The notes beneath the pieces are model-generated. The model saw only the letters and a list, made by a program, of their open reading frames with translations. It was not told where the DNA came from and made no database searches. A DNA stretch of 64,000 nucleotides from positions 835,185-899,184 of the forward strand of contig JAHGAU010000026.1 of assembly GCA_019925105.1 (NCBI GenBank). Direction: 5' to 3'. Shown piece after piece: positions 10,240 through 21,951 of this stretch; the first letter of the stretch is position 1, and every line of letters starts with the position of its first letter. Origin of the DNA: Niebla homalea. Taxonomy: Eukaryota; Ascomycota; Lecanoromycetes; Lecanorales; Ramalinaceae. Both the position numbers and the translations under genes were made by a program.

Positions 10240-12513
10240 ATGGCAACTGGAAGTGCCTATGAAGGCGATCATGCTTTAGACGGGGCGTACAAATTACGCG
10301 ATAACAGCATCGTGAACACGACCGTCAACGTGACCTCGAAAATAGCGAATGGTTCTTCCAAACCGCCGCAACATGTCAGTGCGAATGTCTCTACCACCGG
10401 TCAAGAACCTATCGTCCAGTCGCAGAAAGGGTATGGGGATGGACCGGCTGTCCCCAACAGCGAGGGCGCCCTTGAAGTCATGTGTGGACCTTTGTTGAAT
10501 TACAAGGGGATGACCGCTGCGTCAGCAAAAGCGCCTACATGGCATGGGAGTGTCTTGCTGGTCACCAAACCTAGCCACCAACCTACAGAGCTCCGTTATC
10601 ACTGCCTAGGTCCAGTCGGCCCCGAAAGTCATGGAAATCAAACCATTGAAGATGCTCCTGGCATGCAAGAGCAGATCTCGCGGGGAGTCCAAATATATGC
10701 CGATCAAGACCGAATGTTCTGGCGTTTTACCTTCAGCTTGCCGATGCAGGACTTCGAGTCTTTCTGGCAATATTCCATCGCAGATCTACGCTTCCTCTCC
10801 GGTGTGAGTTCCCGCAACTCGTCCCTCAGGCGATTCGCAGTCCCCTCAAAGTCCCAGTCGATGCGCATCATGTTCCATTCTTGTAACGGTTTCTCAGTCG
10901 GTACAGATGAAGATGCTTGGTCGGGACCGGCACTCTGGAATGATGTTCTTCGTGTACATGAGTCCAAGCCATTCCATGTCATGCTTGGTGGTGGAGATCA
11001 AATCTATAATGACGGTGTGAGAGTGGGTGGACCCTTGAGGCAATGGACCGAGATTGGCAATCCTCACAAGCGAAGGGAATTCCCATTCGGAGAAGCCCTG
11101 AGGGACGAGTGCGATCGATACTACTTTGACAATTACGTCCGCTGGTTTTCCACCGAACCCTTTGCAACTGCCAACGGTCAGATCCCGCAAGTCAACATAT
11201 GGGATGATCACGATATAATAGACGGCTTTGGCTCTTATACCGATCATTTCATGAAGTGCGCTGTCTTTCGTGGTATTGGGGGCGTATCCTTCAAGTACTA
11301 CTGCTTATTCCAACATCATATTCCGCCTCCCAAATCGACCTTCACCACCGACTCTGCTCCCACCATGCAAGCTCAAGGCCCTGAGGGCGCAGGTGCCGAC
11401 CCTGTGCAGCTGAAGGAGACCTTCGTTCTCAACGACAAAGAAGAGGATCCGAGCTGGATCATTGGCGCTCGCCCTGGCCCCTATGTGGAGGAGCGCTCGC
11501 GATCCTTGTACATGCAGCTCGGCGCCAACATTGCTTTCCTCGGTATTGACGCCCGGACCGAGAGGACGAGGCATCAAGTGAACTATCCAGATACGTACGA
11601 GATCATCTTCAACCGTGTCCGGGCCGAAGTGTCGAAAGCTCCGGCCATGAAGCATCTCATTGTTCTCCTTGGGGTACCTATCGCATACCCCCGTCTGGCT
11701 TGGCTGGAAAGCATTTTCACCTCCCCAATCATTGGCCCCATACGCTTCTTGAGTAAACGATTTGGCGTGGCTGGGGGCTTCTTCAATCATTTCGATGGAC
11801 AGGTGGATTTGCTCGATGATCTGGATGATCATTACACAGCCCGGCAACACAAAAAGGAACGCAAAGACCTGATGCTGCGTCTCCAAACTTTAGCCCAAGA
11901 GAACGACATTCGCGTTACTATCCTTGGCGGGGATGTCCATCTTGCTGCCGTAGGTCGCTTTTATTCCAGACCCAGCCTCGCGATTCCAGCAGAACAGGAT
12001 CACCGCTACATGGCCAACATCATCTCATCCGCAATCACCAACAAGCCACCACCAAAGGCAGTGGCAAACCTGCTTGCCAGGCGGAACAAAATCCACCATC
12101 TTGACCATCACACTGACGAGACACTGATGCATATGTTTGACAAGGATCCCGGCAACAGCGTCAAAACGGCCAGCTCGAACAAGTGCACAATGCCTAGTCG
12201 GAATTACGCAATCATAACAGAAGCACCTGTAAATGAAAGCACAATGAACATCAACACGAATGGTCATACCAATGCCGGGGAGAGGACTGCTCAGCCAACG
12301 CAGTCGAAGAGAAAGGACGGACACTCGTTCTTACATGCAGGCGAAGACGGCGCCGGTACGAAGCATGTCGCTGCTAGCGGCGTACATCGGGGCACCATGT
12401 CCGGTGGACTAGATGTAAGTATCAGAGTGGAAGTAGATCAACATGACCGGGAGGGCAGAACGGAGGGATATGGGTTTAGCATTCCTGCATTGACTACCAA
12501 AGCGAGTGCATGA
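10240..12513 (+). CDS. PhoD-like metallophosphatase family protein, single exon
   Basis: The gene encodes about 757 residues without an intron. The frame is open from 10120 but the first ATG is at 10240 (MATGSAYEGDHALDG). The catalytic-domain motifs occur in order. MRIMFHSCNGFSVGTDEDAWSGPALWNDVL begins near residue 208; HVMLGGGDQIYNDGV near 247 carries a metal-binding Asp. Next come VNIWDDHDIIDGFGSY near 318, FLGIDARTERTR near 430, and VTILGGDVHLAAVGRFYSRP near 558 with metal-binding Asp and His. A fungal C-terminal signature, AITNKPPPKAVANLLARRNKIHHLDHHTDE, follows and then a low-complexity tail. No signal peptide or membrane helix is obvious, so it is probably cytoplasmic or peripherally associated. 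The family hydrolyses phosphoesters, but the substrate of this fungal subgroup is not established. An internal GTGAGT...CTCAG stretch at 10803-10828 looks like an intron but is only 26 nt and is read through. Confidence 0.92.
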   Translation: MATGSAYEGDHALDGAYKLRDNSIVNTTVNVTSKIANGSSKPPQHVSANVSTTGQEPIVQSQKGYGDGPAVPNSEGALEVMCGPLLNYKGMTAASAKAPTWHGSVLLVTKPSHQPTELRYHCLGPVGPESHGNQTIEDAPGMQEQISRGVQIYADQDRMFWRFTFSLPMQDFESFWQYSIADLRFLSGVSSRNSSLRRFAVPSKSQSMRIMFHSCNGFSVGTDEDAWSGPALWNDVLRVHESKPFHVMLGGGDQIYNDGVRVGGPLRQWTEIGNPHKRREFPFGEALRDECDRYYFDNYVRWFSTEPFATANGQIPQVNIWDDHDIIDGFGSYTDHFMKCAVFRGIGGVSFKYYCLFQHHIPPPKSTFTTDSAPTMQAQGPEGAGADPVQLKETFVLNDKEEDPSWIIGARPGPYVEERSRSLYMQLGANIAFLGIDARTERTRHQVNYPDTYEIIFNRVRAEVSKAPAMKHLIVLLGVPIAYPRLAWLESIFTSPIIGPIRFLSKRFGVAGGFFNHFDGQVDLLDDLDDHYTARQHKKERKDLMLRLQTLAQENDIRVTILGGDVHLAAVGRFYSRPSLAIPAEQDHRYMANIISSAITNKPPPKAVANLLARRNKIHHLDHHTDETLMHMFDKDPGNSVKTASSNKCTMPSRNYAIITEAPVNESTMNINTNGHTNAGERTAQPTQSKRKDGHSFLHAGEDGAGTKHVAASGVHRGTMSGGLDVSIRVEVDQHDREGRTEGYGFSIPALTTKASA

Positions 12514-13160
12514 GACGAGACTGTTTCGGTGGGTCTGTTTCAGCCTGGCATCAATATTTGGCGGATACCCTTGATCGTTGATAGGAACGTTTTGTTCCCC
12601 GGCTCAGTGGGCCGAAAGGCTTTGATGTACATAACACGGATCACTGAGGTAGCATCGTTCACGCTATCATAGTGTTTGGCATTGCAATAAGATTGATGAT
12701 CTTGTCTTAATGTCCGCCCAGCCTTTCCGTGAAGCTTTCCTCGTTCGGGACGTCTTATTGTATCGGCCCCATTTGGCCCCATTGAGTTTGCTGCGAATAC
12801 CATACAGTATGCTATGTCGGAGGACAACGTGGTCACGCGACGGGAGAGGAGTGTGTGCCATGGATCTGGCTCAAACATGATCGATCTCGGTGAACCAGTG
12901 AGCCCCTGTCAAGAAGGAGGGAGAGCGCACTTTGTTTCGTTCAGGGGCCTCAATGGTCCAGCGCCAGACATCGACCAGCACTTGATTGTTGGCCGAGTCT
13001 ACTTCAAGCTGAGATTCCACCCAGGCCTTTCTAGTGGGCACAATGAAGTGCAAGGCTCGAAGAGAGGACATTCTTGTCGCAATGGTTGATCCCATCGGCT
13101 GGTGACATGCGTCTCCCCTCTGTAAGTTCATACAACGTCGGTGCGTTAGCCAGCATGTGT
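12514..13160. other. Convergent 3' intergenic region
   Basis: About 650 bp lies between two convergent genes (PhoD-like, + strand; rhomboid, - strand). It contains overlapping antisense short frames (12540-12878 and 12814-13089) with no recognisable domain. Both untranslated ends are expected here. Confidence 0.45.
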
Positions 13161-14926
13161 CTAGTTTGACCCTCCCTTTTTCATCTCAATGGTTCCTGTT
13201 TGTCCCTTCCTTCTCTCAGATCTGGAGTTCCAGAAGCTACGCCTCTCGACATCTCTCCACTTCGGGTCGTAACTGCGAAGCATCAAAGCTCCTGCCAATC
13301 CAGTTGTATAGCCTGAAACATGTCCCACATGGTTAATCGAAGGCCCAGAACCGAGCGTATCCAACAGGCCCCTTCTGCGAAGACGAAAAAGCTCCAGAAG
13401 CGTAAGAAGAGCCAGCATCACCCCAGAATTCAGCCAGGACGTCGATTCAGCGGACAGGAAGGGTACCGTTATAGTGCGCCTTGGTGGATGTCAACATAAG
13501 GATAGAGGGTCACGCTTTAGGAAGGCTCACCCTTCATCCAAGGTACACAATGCTCCGACGAGTCCGCAAACAATACCACTGGCGCCAAGTGCGCTCATCG
13601 TCAAGACGTTCGACAAGACATAAGTTGACATTGCTGCATATGAAGAGAGGACGGCGGAAGCGCAGACGAAGGCAAGGAATTGTCCACGTCCAATTTCATC
13701 GTGCACTATGATCAGGTGAGCGACCCTGGTTCGGCTCTCGGACATGATCTTGGCTTACAATGTACCCCTACAAACCACATCACGCCCATGTTGACGACGA
13801 GATGCGCGACCCGCTGGTGACTGAACTCTGCGAGAAACATGGAAGCCGCCCTCGGCTGCAATGGCACGACAATGAAGTATTTGTTCAGGAAGGCCCACAT
13901 TGGCGGCAATCTCCACAGGAGGAAGACACCAACGTTGATGGCCACAAGCCCGAGCAACGTTGCTGCTGCTGGCGGCGTGTTGGGGAACATTCGGGCGCGC
14001 TGTCCTGGTGGGATGTAGTTTTGAGCTAGCAATAAAGACAGTAGGACGACACCAATGGTGAACACCCCAGATGGGAACAAGCGTGCAAATGTAGAGATGT
14101 TCGGCATTTCCGTCTGGGTCGCCTTTCTTCTATACTCCTTGACCCACTCGGGTTCCTCTCCTGTTCGCTCCTTTCCATGGGCCAAGTTTCTGAACGTTCT
14201 AGGCGCTGCGACCAGCTCTCGACGGCCGTTGGAGGCTGGTGAGGTCAATCTCTCTTTCTCCTCGTCGGCTTTCCGACGCTTCTCTTCTCTTTCGAACCGC
14301 TTTTCATTCTCCTCTCGTATGCGCATAATCTTCGACTGGCCATGTGGACTGTGGTCCACGTGTGTCTGCGGAGCTCTGAACTGATGATCCAGCTCCTTGT
14401 CGACACGAGCAATGATAGCAGCGTCTTCATCCATTGGATACCTAGCCCTTAGATATTGAAGACCCGATACGATGGCAGCTGGCTCGAAATCAACCTTGGC
14501 GTCTAGCGTGCCTCGAAGTCGATGTCTCTGTAGCTCAGACAGAAGCTCGTTGCCATCGTCTTGAGCCATGTGTTTGCCGAATATCAAGTTGATCCTCCTA
14601 TGAGGCAGAGTGAAGGTTTCCTTCGCATTGTGCGAAGGATTCTTGGCCTCATCTCGGCCAGCGTGTCGGAGTTGAGAAGAACGCCTTGCAAGATTGGAGG
14701 GCGATTGGTGAAAGGCGCGGTGAAAGCATTGTGGACGTTGGCCAAGGAACGAGGAGGCTGAGATGGCGGTGTGGTGGGTTTGACGCTGAACGAAAGTCTG
14801 CCACCATGGGAGCTTGCTTGAACGGATCAGATTATGAGTGAAGATCCGCAAGAGTGTTTGCGGATCCCTCGAGGGATGCAAGCCAGATTGAAGTGGTTGC
14901 CATAAAGTCTTGACCACAGTGCTCAT
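13161..14926 (-). CDS. Rhomboid-family intramembrane serine protease, probably mitochondrial, 3 exons
   Basis: Exons are 14926-13759, 13705-13531 and 13479-13161; introns are 53 nt (GTAAGC..ATAG) and 51 nt (GTGAGC..CAAG). The spliced protein is about 552 residues. The first 120 residues are rich in Arg, Ser and Gln with few acids (MSTVVKTLWQPL...FHRAFHQSPSNLARRSSQLRH), which suggests a mitochondrial presequence. A charged linker with a coiled-coil-like stretch (REENEKRFEREEKRRKADEEKERL) follows, then about six hydrophobic helices. The catalytic dyad is visible: Ser in LGASGIVCG (about residue 432) and His in NHVGHVSGYTTG (about 501). The join FVGVH-LHDEIGRGQFLAF restores the usual loop before the serine helix. 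The layout fits the Pcp1/PARL side of the family, which cleaves inner-membrane proteins, but the precise orthologue is not certain. The start is the first ATG in an open frame that extends upstream. Confidence 0.88.
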
Positions 14927-15536
14927 CTCAATGATGACTGCAAAGTTCTGGATGGTGGCAATCCATGTCTCGGAGTAGCATCTGTAAGAATCCAAGTGAT
15001 ATAATACACTGTCTACTTCCTAAAAATTGTGGCGAGGTGCGGAAATTTAGGTCAAATTGAGCAACGACCGAGGGACAGCGACTGCCCTTGTGCTCATATA
15101 ATAATACTATCATAGTACCGCCGCAATGCTTCGCATCGAACTCTGGTCGAAATAGATCTCGTTCAAGTTATTCTTCAGTGAACTTGGTTACACTATCTAC
15201 AGATCCCCAAAATTGCATGAAATATAACGAGAACCGATGGAGCAACTCCTCAACCATGACAGAGTTGTTCACCTTCCCGAGGATGCAATGGAGTCACCTT
15301 ACTCCCCTTGCCAAACTGGGACCTTCAGCTCTATAACTTGAACGATTCGTTCGATTTCGTCGGTGAATAAAATTCAGCATCAGTGTAAGATGATATTACT
15401 TGGTGGCCGCATGTCGTGACCTTGACCTCCCCGACTTCTTTCAAGGGTCTCCTCATATCAGTGCTGCCTCTGCGGCAACGGCTGCCTCATGCCTTAGCCT
15501 CAAGACCCTGGCACGCGTCTCTGGTTGTGCCCTTTC
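14927..15536. other. Intergenic between rhomboid and F-box genes
   Basis: About 610 bp contains the rhomboid promoter and the 3' end of the F-box gene, both on the - strand. Small frames on the + strand (15088-15336, 15400-15619) show no domain. Confidence 0.45.
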
Positions 15537-16454
15537 TCAAGAATTATGGGGAAGACCATTTGTCAAGCGAGGTCTTCTTGTTTGATGCAGGTTCTGTCGT
15601 TTTCTTGATCCAGCTGTGATGTCTCGGGTGCTAGCTCCTCTCTGCTGATCATCTTGATGACGTCTATCATCATGCAACATTGCTATCTTTCTCCTTTTTG
15701 TGTCGTTGGCCTTGTCATCAGACTCAGGCTCCGTTGGCCGCTCGTATGTCGAGTGCGAACGGGCGAGGAGATGGCGTATGTCATACTGTCTCCGAGACGC
15801 TGCTCGTGCAGGACCGTCTGGCAATGGTAGATCGCACCACAGGCATACGCGGCCCAAGTCCCCTTCATCGAGAGGGGCCTTGCATGCTTGTCCGTAACAC
15901 TTGCCAATTTCATCTTTCGACCTGGCGTTCTGCATGGTCTTGCATTCCAAGCACAGATGACCATCCTTTGCTGAACATGCGCAGACGTCTCCGGCTCCGG
16001 AAGGGCCCAGTCCATACACGCACTCACGCGTTCCTTGATCCAGGAGCTGTCTTCTTTGAGGCTGCCCGGTGCTCCAGCACTTGGCGCATAATCTGCGCGA
16101 GCGGTTATGGAACGTCATCTCATTGGGCTTGCTGAAGGAGTCTCTGATAACACAGGCCTCGCAAATCGGGAAGGAGCAGATTCGACAGCTCCTAATTTTA
16201 TGTTTCGTCGGTCTGTGGTGGGGTTCCGCACATCTGAGATCGCTTTTCGATTTGAGAGACTGCCAAAGAGCCGTTTCATGCTTGCCAATGTGAAGCTGAG
16301 GACTCTCATCCGTAGCAGGGAGCTTAAATCCATGCATTCTAGCCCGGTATTGGGAGCTCACCCGCGATAGCCTGACGACATCGCCCAAGCCCATATAAGG
16401 GACTATTTCTTCGAGGATGGGGTAATTGCTAAGGAGATTGAACAGTGCCGGCAT
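15537..16454 (-). CDS. F-box protein with Cys-rich (zinc-binding-like) middle region
   Basis: The product is 305 residues from the first ATG (16454). The N-terminus, MPALFNLLSNYPILEEIVPYMGLGDVVRLSRVSSQYRARM, is an F-box-like helix-loop pattern, which would dock on Skp1 in an SCF ubiquitin ligase. Residues of roughly 75-210 contain repeated Cys pairs: CRICSFPICEAC, RRLCAKCW, CACSAKDGHLCLEC, GKCYGQACK and CLWCDLPLP. These suggest two or more structural zinc sites, an arrangement seen in fungal F-box proteins of unknown target. The tail is basic and polar (SRKRQNLHQTRRPRL). It is a single exon. The frame remains open upstream to 16505 without an ATG. The target is unknown. Confidence 0.75.
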   Translation of the reverse strand: MPALFNLLSNYPILEEIVPYMGLGDVVRLSRVSSQYRARMHGFKLPATDESPQLHIGKHETALWQSLKSKSDLRCAEPHHRPTKHKIRSCRICSFPICEACVIRDSFSKPNEMTFHNRSRRLCAKCWSTGQPQRRQLLDQGTRECVYGLGPSGAGDVCACSAKDGHLCLECKTMQNARSKDEIGKCYGQACKAPLDEGDLGRVCLWCDLPLPDGPARAASRRQYDIRHLLARSHSTYERPTEPESDDKANDTKRRKIAMLHDDRRHQDDQQRGASTRDITAGSRKRQNLHQTRRPRLTNGLPHNS

Positions 16455-16804
16455 TGCTGAAACGGAAGTATGAGGATGAAAGGTGGTCCTATTCGAGTTT
16501 TGCAATGCTAGATGAATGAGGCCGAAATCTCGCCCGAGAGTACGCGCGTGTCCAGCCGATGTTTACAGTCACATTGGAGAAAATGATGAATGTTTGAAGG
16601 AAATTTCAATGACCATGTCAGCCTCGTCAACTCACGGGCAGCCAGCCTTGAAGTAGTTATGAACTGGGTGGGGAGGTGGGGCGAGGAACTAGCTATAGGC
16701 GGGAAGTCCCCGTAGGAAGCCTAGGGTTAGGTACCCATACTCCCACAGGAGTAGCATGCGGCCACGCTTAGGTACACTAGTCTTCCAAGTATATTCACCC
16801 GCTT
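16455..16804. other. Short intergenic region
   Basis: About 350 bp lies between the F-box gene start and the stop of the disrupted CorA-like gene, both on the - strand. It is GC-balanced and I see no coding frame or structure. Confidence 0.45.
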
Positions 16805-17216
16805 CTATTCCGCTTTCAACTGATTTGAAGGTGCCTTCTCCGTATCTGAAGGCATTTTTCGTCTTGCCTTCAGCGTAACTGCTTTGTTATAACCGCCCAT
16901 GAAAATTAAACACAAGGTCGTCAAGGGAATGGTGATCGCTACGTACAACCACTCACTGTTGCTGATCGTAAGGATTGCCCGGCCATTGGCTCCTTGGGAT
17001 GTACTGAAAAAGCCCATGCCAAAGATACTGCTAACGAGGGAGGAGGGTAGGAAAAGCATCGACAAGATCTGAATGACGTACAATGCTCGGCTGTCTTGAT
17101 GGGAAGCACGTGCGATTTGGGTGGATTCGGTAGCCATTCTCAGATTCACCTTGAGGAGAGTGTCAGTGAGACGTTGCTAAGCCGGACCAGTGCTCACAAA
17201 CTTCCGCGTCTCGTTG
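16805..17216 (-). pseudogene. 3' part of a CorA-like transporter gene broken by Copia insertion
   Basis: This holds the C-terminal exon (17149-16805), an intron of 52 nt (17201-17150, GTTTGT donor, CTGAC branch, AAG acceptor) and the last bases of the upstream exon (17216-17202, plus target site). The peptide NQRDAE-VNLRMATESTQIARASHQDSRALYVIQILSMLFLPSSLVSSIFGMGFFSTS...WLYVAITIPLTTLCLIFMGGYNKAV shows the two C-terminal membrane helices of the CorA family. The GMN-like signature here is GMGFF. Removing the retrotransposon and one GTTAA copy joins this directly in frame to the segment at 22145 (..SKIGVSEGFAMVN-QRDAE), which is strong evidence that they were one gene. The coding part itself looks undamaged, so the insertion appears to be the main lesion on this side. 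Confidence 0.85.
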
Positions 17217-17221
17217 GTTAA
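17217..17221. repeat. Target-site duplication GTTAA (left copy)
   Basis: The five bases GTTAA immediately precede the 5' LTR and are repeated at 22140-22144 just after the 3' LTR. Confidence 0.9.
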
Positions 17222-17409
17222 TGTTGGAGTGTTGATGACTCCTCATGGTGTTATCCAGTGCATACACGTATTGACTTAGAAGTGTTATATATATTAAAGT
17301 ACCTGGCCGTATATCTTAGAACGGCCGGAATCCTTTAGAGATAGATTTGCTCTTCCTATATATACCTAAATAACTAAATTAATAAATACGTTATATATTA
17401 ATATTATTA
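17222..17409 (+). repeat. 5' LTR of the Copia element
   Basis: This 188-bp repeat begins TGTTGGAGTG and matches 21952-22139. Its outer 60 or so bases keep CA and TG (unmutated), while its inner part is converted to TA. Comparing the two LTRs shows that changes are C-to-T or G-to-A, mainly at CpA with some CpC and CpT. Confidence 0.93.
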
Positions 17410-20400
17410 AGTTATAAGCCCGGCGTAATTATAATTATATATTAATATATATCCAAATAATTAATTTATTTATTAAATTAAAATATAACTTACCTATTAT
17501 ACTATATTAATTATAATAATAATAATACTTTAAAAAGAAATAAATCTTTATAATACCGCTATTAATAAAAAGTAAATAAAGAAGGCTCAATAGGATATTA
17601 ACCGATTATATTAAGGTAATAAAGTTAAAGGGATCGTTAAACTATATATTATAATATATAAATACTTAATCGGCCCTTATTATAATGAATATATAAAAAG
17701 TCGTTGAGGAAAATATCCTTTAAGGTATCGACCCTATTACTTTATTAATAGAATTAAAGGTTAAAGTAACTAAAATATTATTTATTTTAAAAGAATAAAA
17801 GAAAGCTTATAATTAAATATAGGCTATCCTTAGTATAATTATTAATAACGTAATCCGTTATTAAATTAAGGGGATTATAAATCTTTATTTAATTTAAAAA
17901 AAGCTTAAGTAACTTTATATTATTAAAAATACAATAATTAAAGATTAAGTATTTTAATAATTATCTTATTTAAACTTATTTAAATATATAAGTTTATAGG
18001 AATACTTTTAAAAGCTTAAATAACTTTAAAATAAGCTTTTTAACTTTAAGGTTAATATATTGGATTAATAATATATTATATTCTTCCGGATAAAATTAAA
18101 AAAGAAATATAATATATATATATTTTTACTGGAATAAATTATAAAGGGCAGAAATATTAAGATAGATATCGATAAACTTATTATTACTTTTATTAAGTAT
18201 AACCGCTAACGATTTAATATAAATAAAACCGTAAAAACAATATAGGCCTGAATTAATAATTATAATAAATAAAAAAAACCTAAGAATAATAAATTAAAAG
18301 AAAAGGATAAATATATATATTATAAGGGCTTATATAAGGTCGATAAATACTAATATAAATATCCCGATTAACGTTTAGACGGTTAAGAATTAAAGGATAA
18401 AAAACTTAACGTTAAAAAGGGTATAAAAAAAGCTAAATTAAATAAAGAAAAAACTATAATTATAAAGGCTTTTATTATAAAAGTTAATACTTTTATTTAA
18501 ATTAATAAAATAATATTAATAATAAAATATAACTTAATATTACCTTAATAAAAGCGAGCTTATTTTATTTTTAATATAATGGCTGATATTTACTATATAT
18601 AAGATCGGACTCTTTTTATAAATTACCGATAAGTTAATAATATAAATATTAACTTCTAAATAAAGGGTATCTCTAATAATAAGGATATAAAGGTAATAAA
18701 GATCGGGACGATTACCTTATAATCGGTCCTTAATAATAAGGTAAAACCGATTAAGCTAATAAATATATAATACGTCTTTAAGATAAATAATAACCTTATT
18801 TCCTTTAAAGTTCTTAATAAGAAGGGTTATAATATAGCCATAAGATAAGGACGGTAACGAGTCTTTAACTTAGATAACCGTAACGTTTTTATTAGATTAA
18901 TTCTCGATTAAAGCCTAATAATAAAACTTTAATTTACGGTTATTAATAAGATATTAATAACTTACTCCTTAAGGCCGGTATTATAAGATTAGCTATATAA
19001 ACGTTTCGCTTATTATAAGATAAACGTTATTAAATAGGCCGTAAAGATTATTACCGGTATTAATAGGAAAAAGGCGGATTTACTTTAATTATAAGAATTA
19101 AAATACGATCTTTATAAATCGTATATTATAAGTAAATAAACGAGAATTTTATTATATTCTTATTATTATAAAGATTAGATTAAGCGTTTACTTAAAAAAG
19201 CTCGTTAATATTATAATATTATTAGTAATAATAATATTATACGTATTATTAATAATTACCGTTACTATATATCCTTAATAATAATATTATAAATATAATA
19301 TTTATTTATATAATTAAGGATTATAATAAGTTATTAAAAGTACTAAAAGAATACTTTATTAAAATAAAGGTTTAAAAGTATACCCCAGCTTATATCCATA
19401 GTAATAACGTGATTATTATAGGTAATAAGTACGTTATATTATATAAAGATTTCGGACTATAATATAAAATAATAACCTTATATAATCTATATTAAAACGG
19501 TATTATTAAACGTGGCTTCCGGACTTACTTTAATAAAGTAAAATTAATTTTCTATATAATTAATATGCCTTAGAAACTTTGAAGTAAAGCTTTTATTTAC
19601 TTAATTTATATAAAGAATTAATTATTTATAAAGGTTATTAAGGGCGTAATATTACTTAAAGCTTAAATAATAAATAAACCTAATATTACTTATTTATATC
19701 TATTCAGGTATTTTACGTATTATTATAAAGAGTTAAAAGTAAAAAAGCTTAAATATAAAAGTAAAAAATATAGATTTATAAGTTATAAAGCTTTAAATTA
19801 ATATTAACTTTAAAGTCTTAAATCGAAGAAAATTATTATTTTAACTTATATTCGTTTTAATAAATAAATAACTATAATTAATAACGAAAAAAAGTATAAT
19901 AATATTAACTGGGTATTTATTAATATTATTATTAATAATAATAATAATAACGTTACCGACGTAAACGATAAGAAGGGTAATAATTTAAATTTAAATTCTT
20001 TAGGGGAAATTTAGTTAAATACTTTAAATTTGTTATATTTTTTAAATGCTGGAAATTTATTACCTTAATATAAGTCCGATAATAACGAAATTAACTTCTA
20101 CTCCGTATATAAGGGTAAGAATTAAGGTAACGACGTTACCGGCTTAAGTAAGGATAATAAGAATACGCCTTTAAAACGTTAATTAAAAGGAGGAATACGT
20201 AAGGACTATAAGGTCCTTTTAGGAATAAGAATTAATAATAAAAAATAACTTTTATATATTTAAGAATTTATATTTTTATTTATAAAGCTTAGGGTATTAT
20301 CTTAGTTGAAATATTAATCCTACTTAACGTTTATAATACTTTAAAAGGCCCGGACGGTAAGAAGTAACTTAAAGTTTTTAAGATTGAGCTTAATTATATA

Positions 20401-21943
20401 AATATATAAAAGGTTTAAGAGCTTCTATTAATTCCATTAAATATAAAGCTTATATTAAGATAATAAGTATTATTATATAAATACGGACCTATAAAGAAGA
20501 TTCTTCTATATAAGGTTTATTAAATAATAAAAGGATTCCGTTAATAATAAGGTAAGGACTATTTATTAATATTTTTAGCCGTAATAAAGTCTATAAGTTA
20601 ACGTTTATTACTTATAATTATAACTTAAGACAATTTTAAAATTAAAATAATCGATATTATATTAACTTTTCTTAAAGTTATTCTTAAAAACCGGATTTAA
20701 GTAAAATAATTATACGGTTTTATAAAGATTAAACCGAATAATAAGTAATTAATATATTATCTGTAAAAAGTATTATATAGTCTTAAATAGGTTTTACTTA
20801 AATAATACTTTATATTACGTAAAATACTTAAATCTTTAGGATTTAACTATATAATTAAAGATTATTCTATATTTTATTATTTTAATAAAAATATTACTTT
20901 TATTATCTATATAAATAATATATTTATCGTTATTAAAAATAAATAAGTTATCCGGTAACTTAAAAACTCTTTTAAAGAGTACTTTTATCTAAAAAAGTTA
21001 AGGGATATTATATATTATTTAAGTACAAACATTATATATAATTGATTTAATCGTTTAATTTATATTATTTAATTAATTTATATTAAACGGTTATTAAAAT
21101 AAATAAATATAAAACTTTATCTCGATAAAAAACTATATATACCGATAATAAAGGGTATAATCTTAAAATAAATACTTAAAGGATATAAAATAATAGAAAT
21201 AAAATAAAAGCTATATATATCTTTTATAGATATTTTATAGTAAATAACTTAAATAATATAATTTAACGTTCTTTTCTTTATTAATAAGTTAAAAAGCTTT
21301 ATTATAAACCCAATAACTATTTATATTAACGCGGTTAAACGTATAATTAAATATTTTAACTTAAGTTACGATATCGGTATATATTATAAGCTTATTAAGG
21401 GAAAGAGTAAGAAGTTCGTTAACTATATAAACGTATTTTATATTAACGTTAAAAAGACGTTTTAATTTATATTAAATTATATTTTTAATATTAAAATAAA
21501 CCTATTTTAACTTATTTTTATTAATAAAATATCGTAATTATTTTATTAATTAAATCCGAATATAATATGGTTTATAAAGTTATATAAAAGGCTTTTTTTT
21601 TGGCTTATTTCTTTATAAAATAAACTACTTTAATAATAATATTTACCCCGTTATTTTACGAATTAATAATTAAGCGGCCATATGGATTATTAATATGCCG
21701 TCCGATTATAATTATATTAAATATATCCGGAATTATTATTATATAGTTTATAAAATAATAATTAAAACCAAGGAATTTACCCTTAAGTAAGTTTTATCCA
21801 AAGAATAAATAACGGATATACTTATTAAACCACTTAAATAAATAGAATTTATCTTTACCCGTAAGTTATTAAGTTTATACGCCGTATTAAAGGATAAGTA
21901 ATAATGGATAAAATAAATTACCAGTATTACCGTTATTATCATT

Positions 21944-21951
21944 AAAGGGAG
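21944..21951 (+). promoter_or_regulatory. Polypurine tract before the 3' LTR
   Basis: AAAGGGAG lies immediately upstream of the 3' LTR, where plus-strand priming by an LTR retrotransposon is expected. It is one of the few GC-bearing purine runs left in the element. Confidence 0.6.

Noticed and set aside
10803..10828. Intron-like GTGAGT...CTCAG stretch inside the PhoD-like gene
   Set aside because: It is only 26 nt, below any plausible spliceosomal intron, and not a multiple of three, so removing it would break a reading frame that continues through all conserved motifs.
962..17216. Possible secondary-metabolite or defence gene cluster
   Set aside because: The genes are unrelated housekeeping functions on both strands with individual promoters; no synthase, nuclease, NLR or similar module is present.
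21748..21942. 64-residue - strand frame
   Set aside because: It is the antisense shadow of the Copia RNase H region, whose ADILTKPL remnant is on the + strand.
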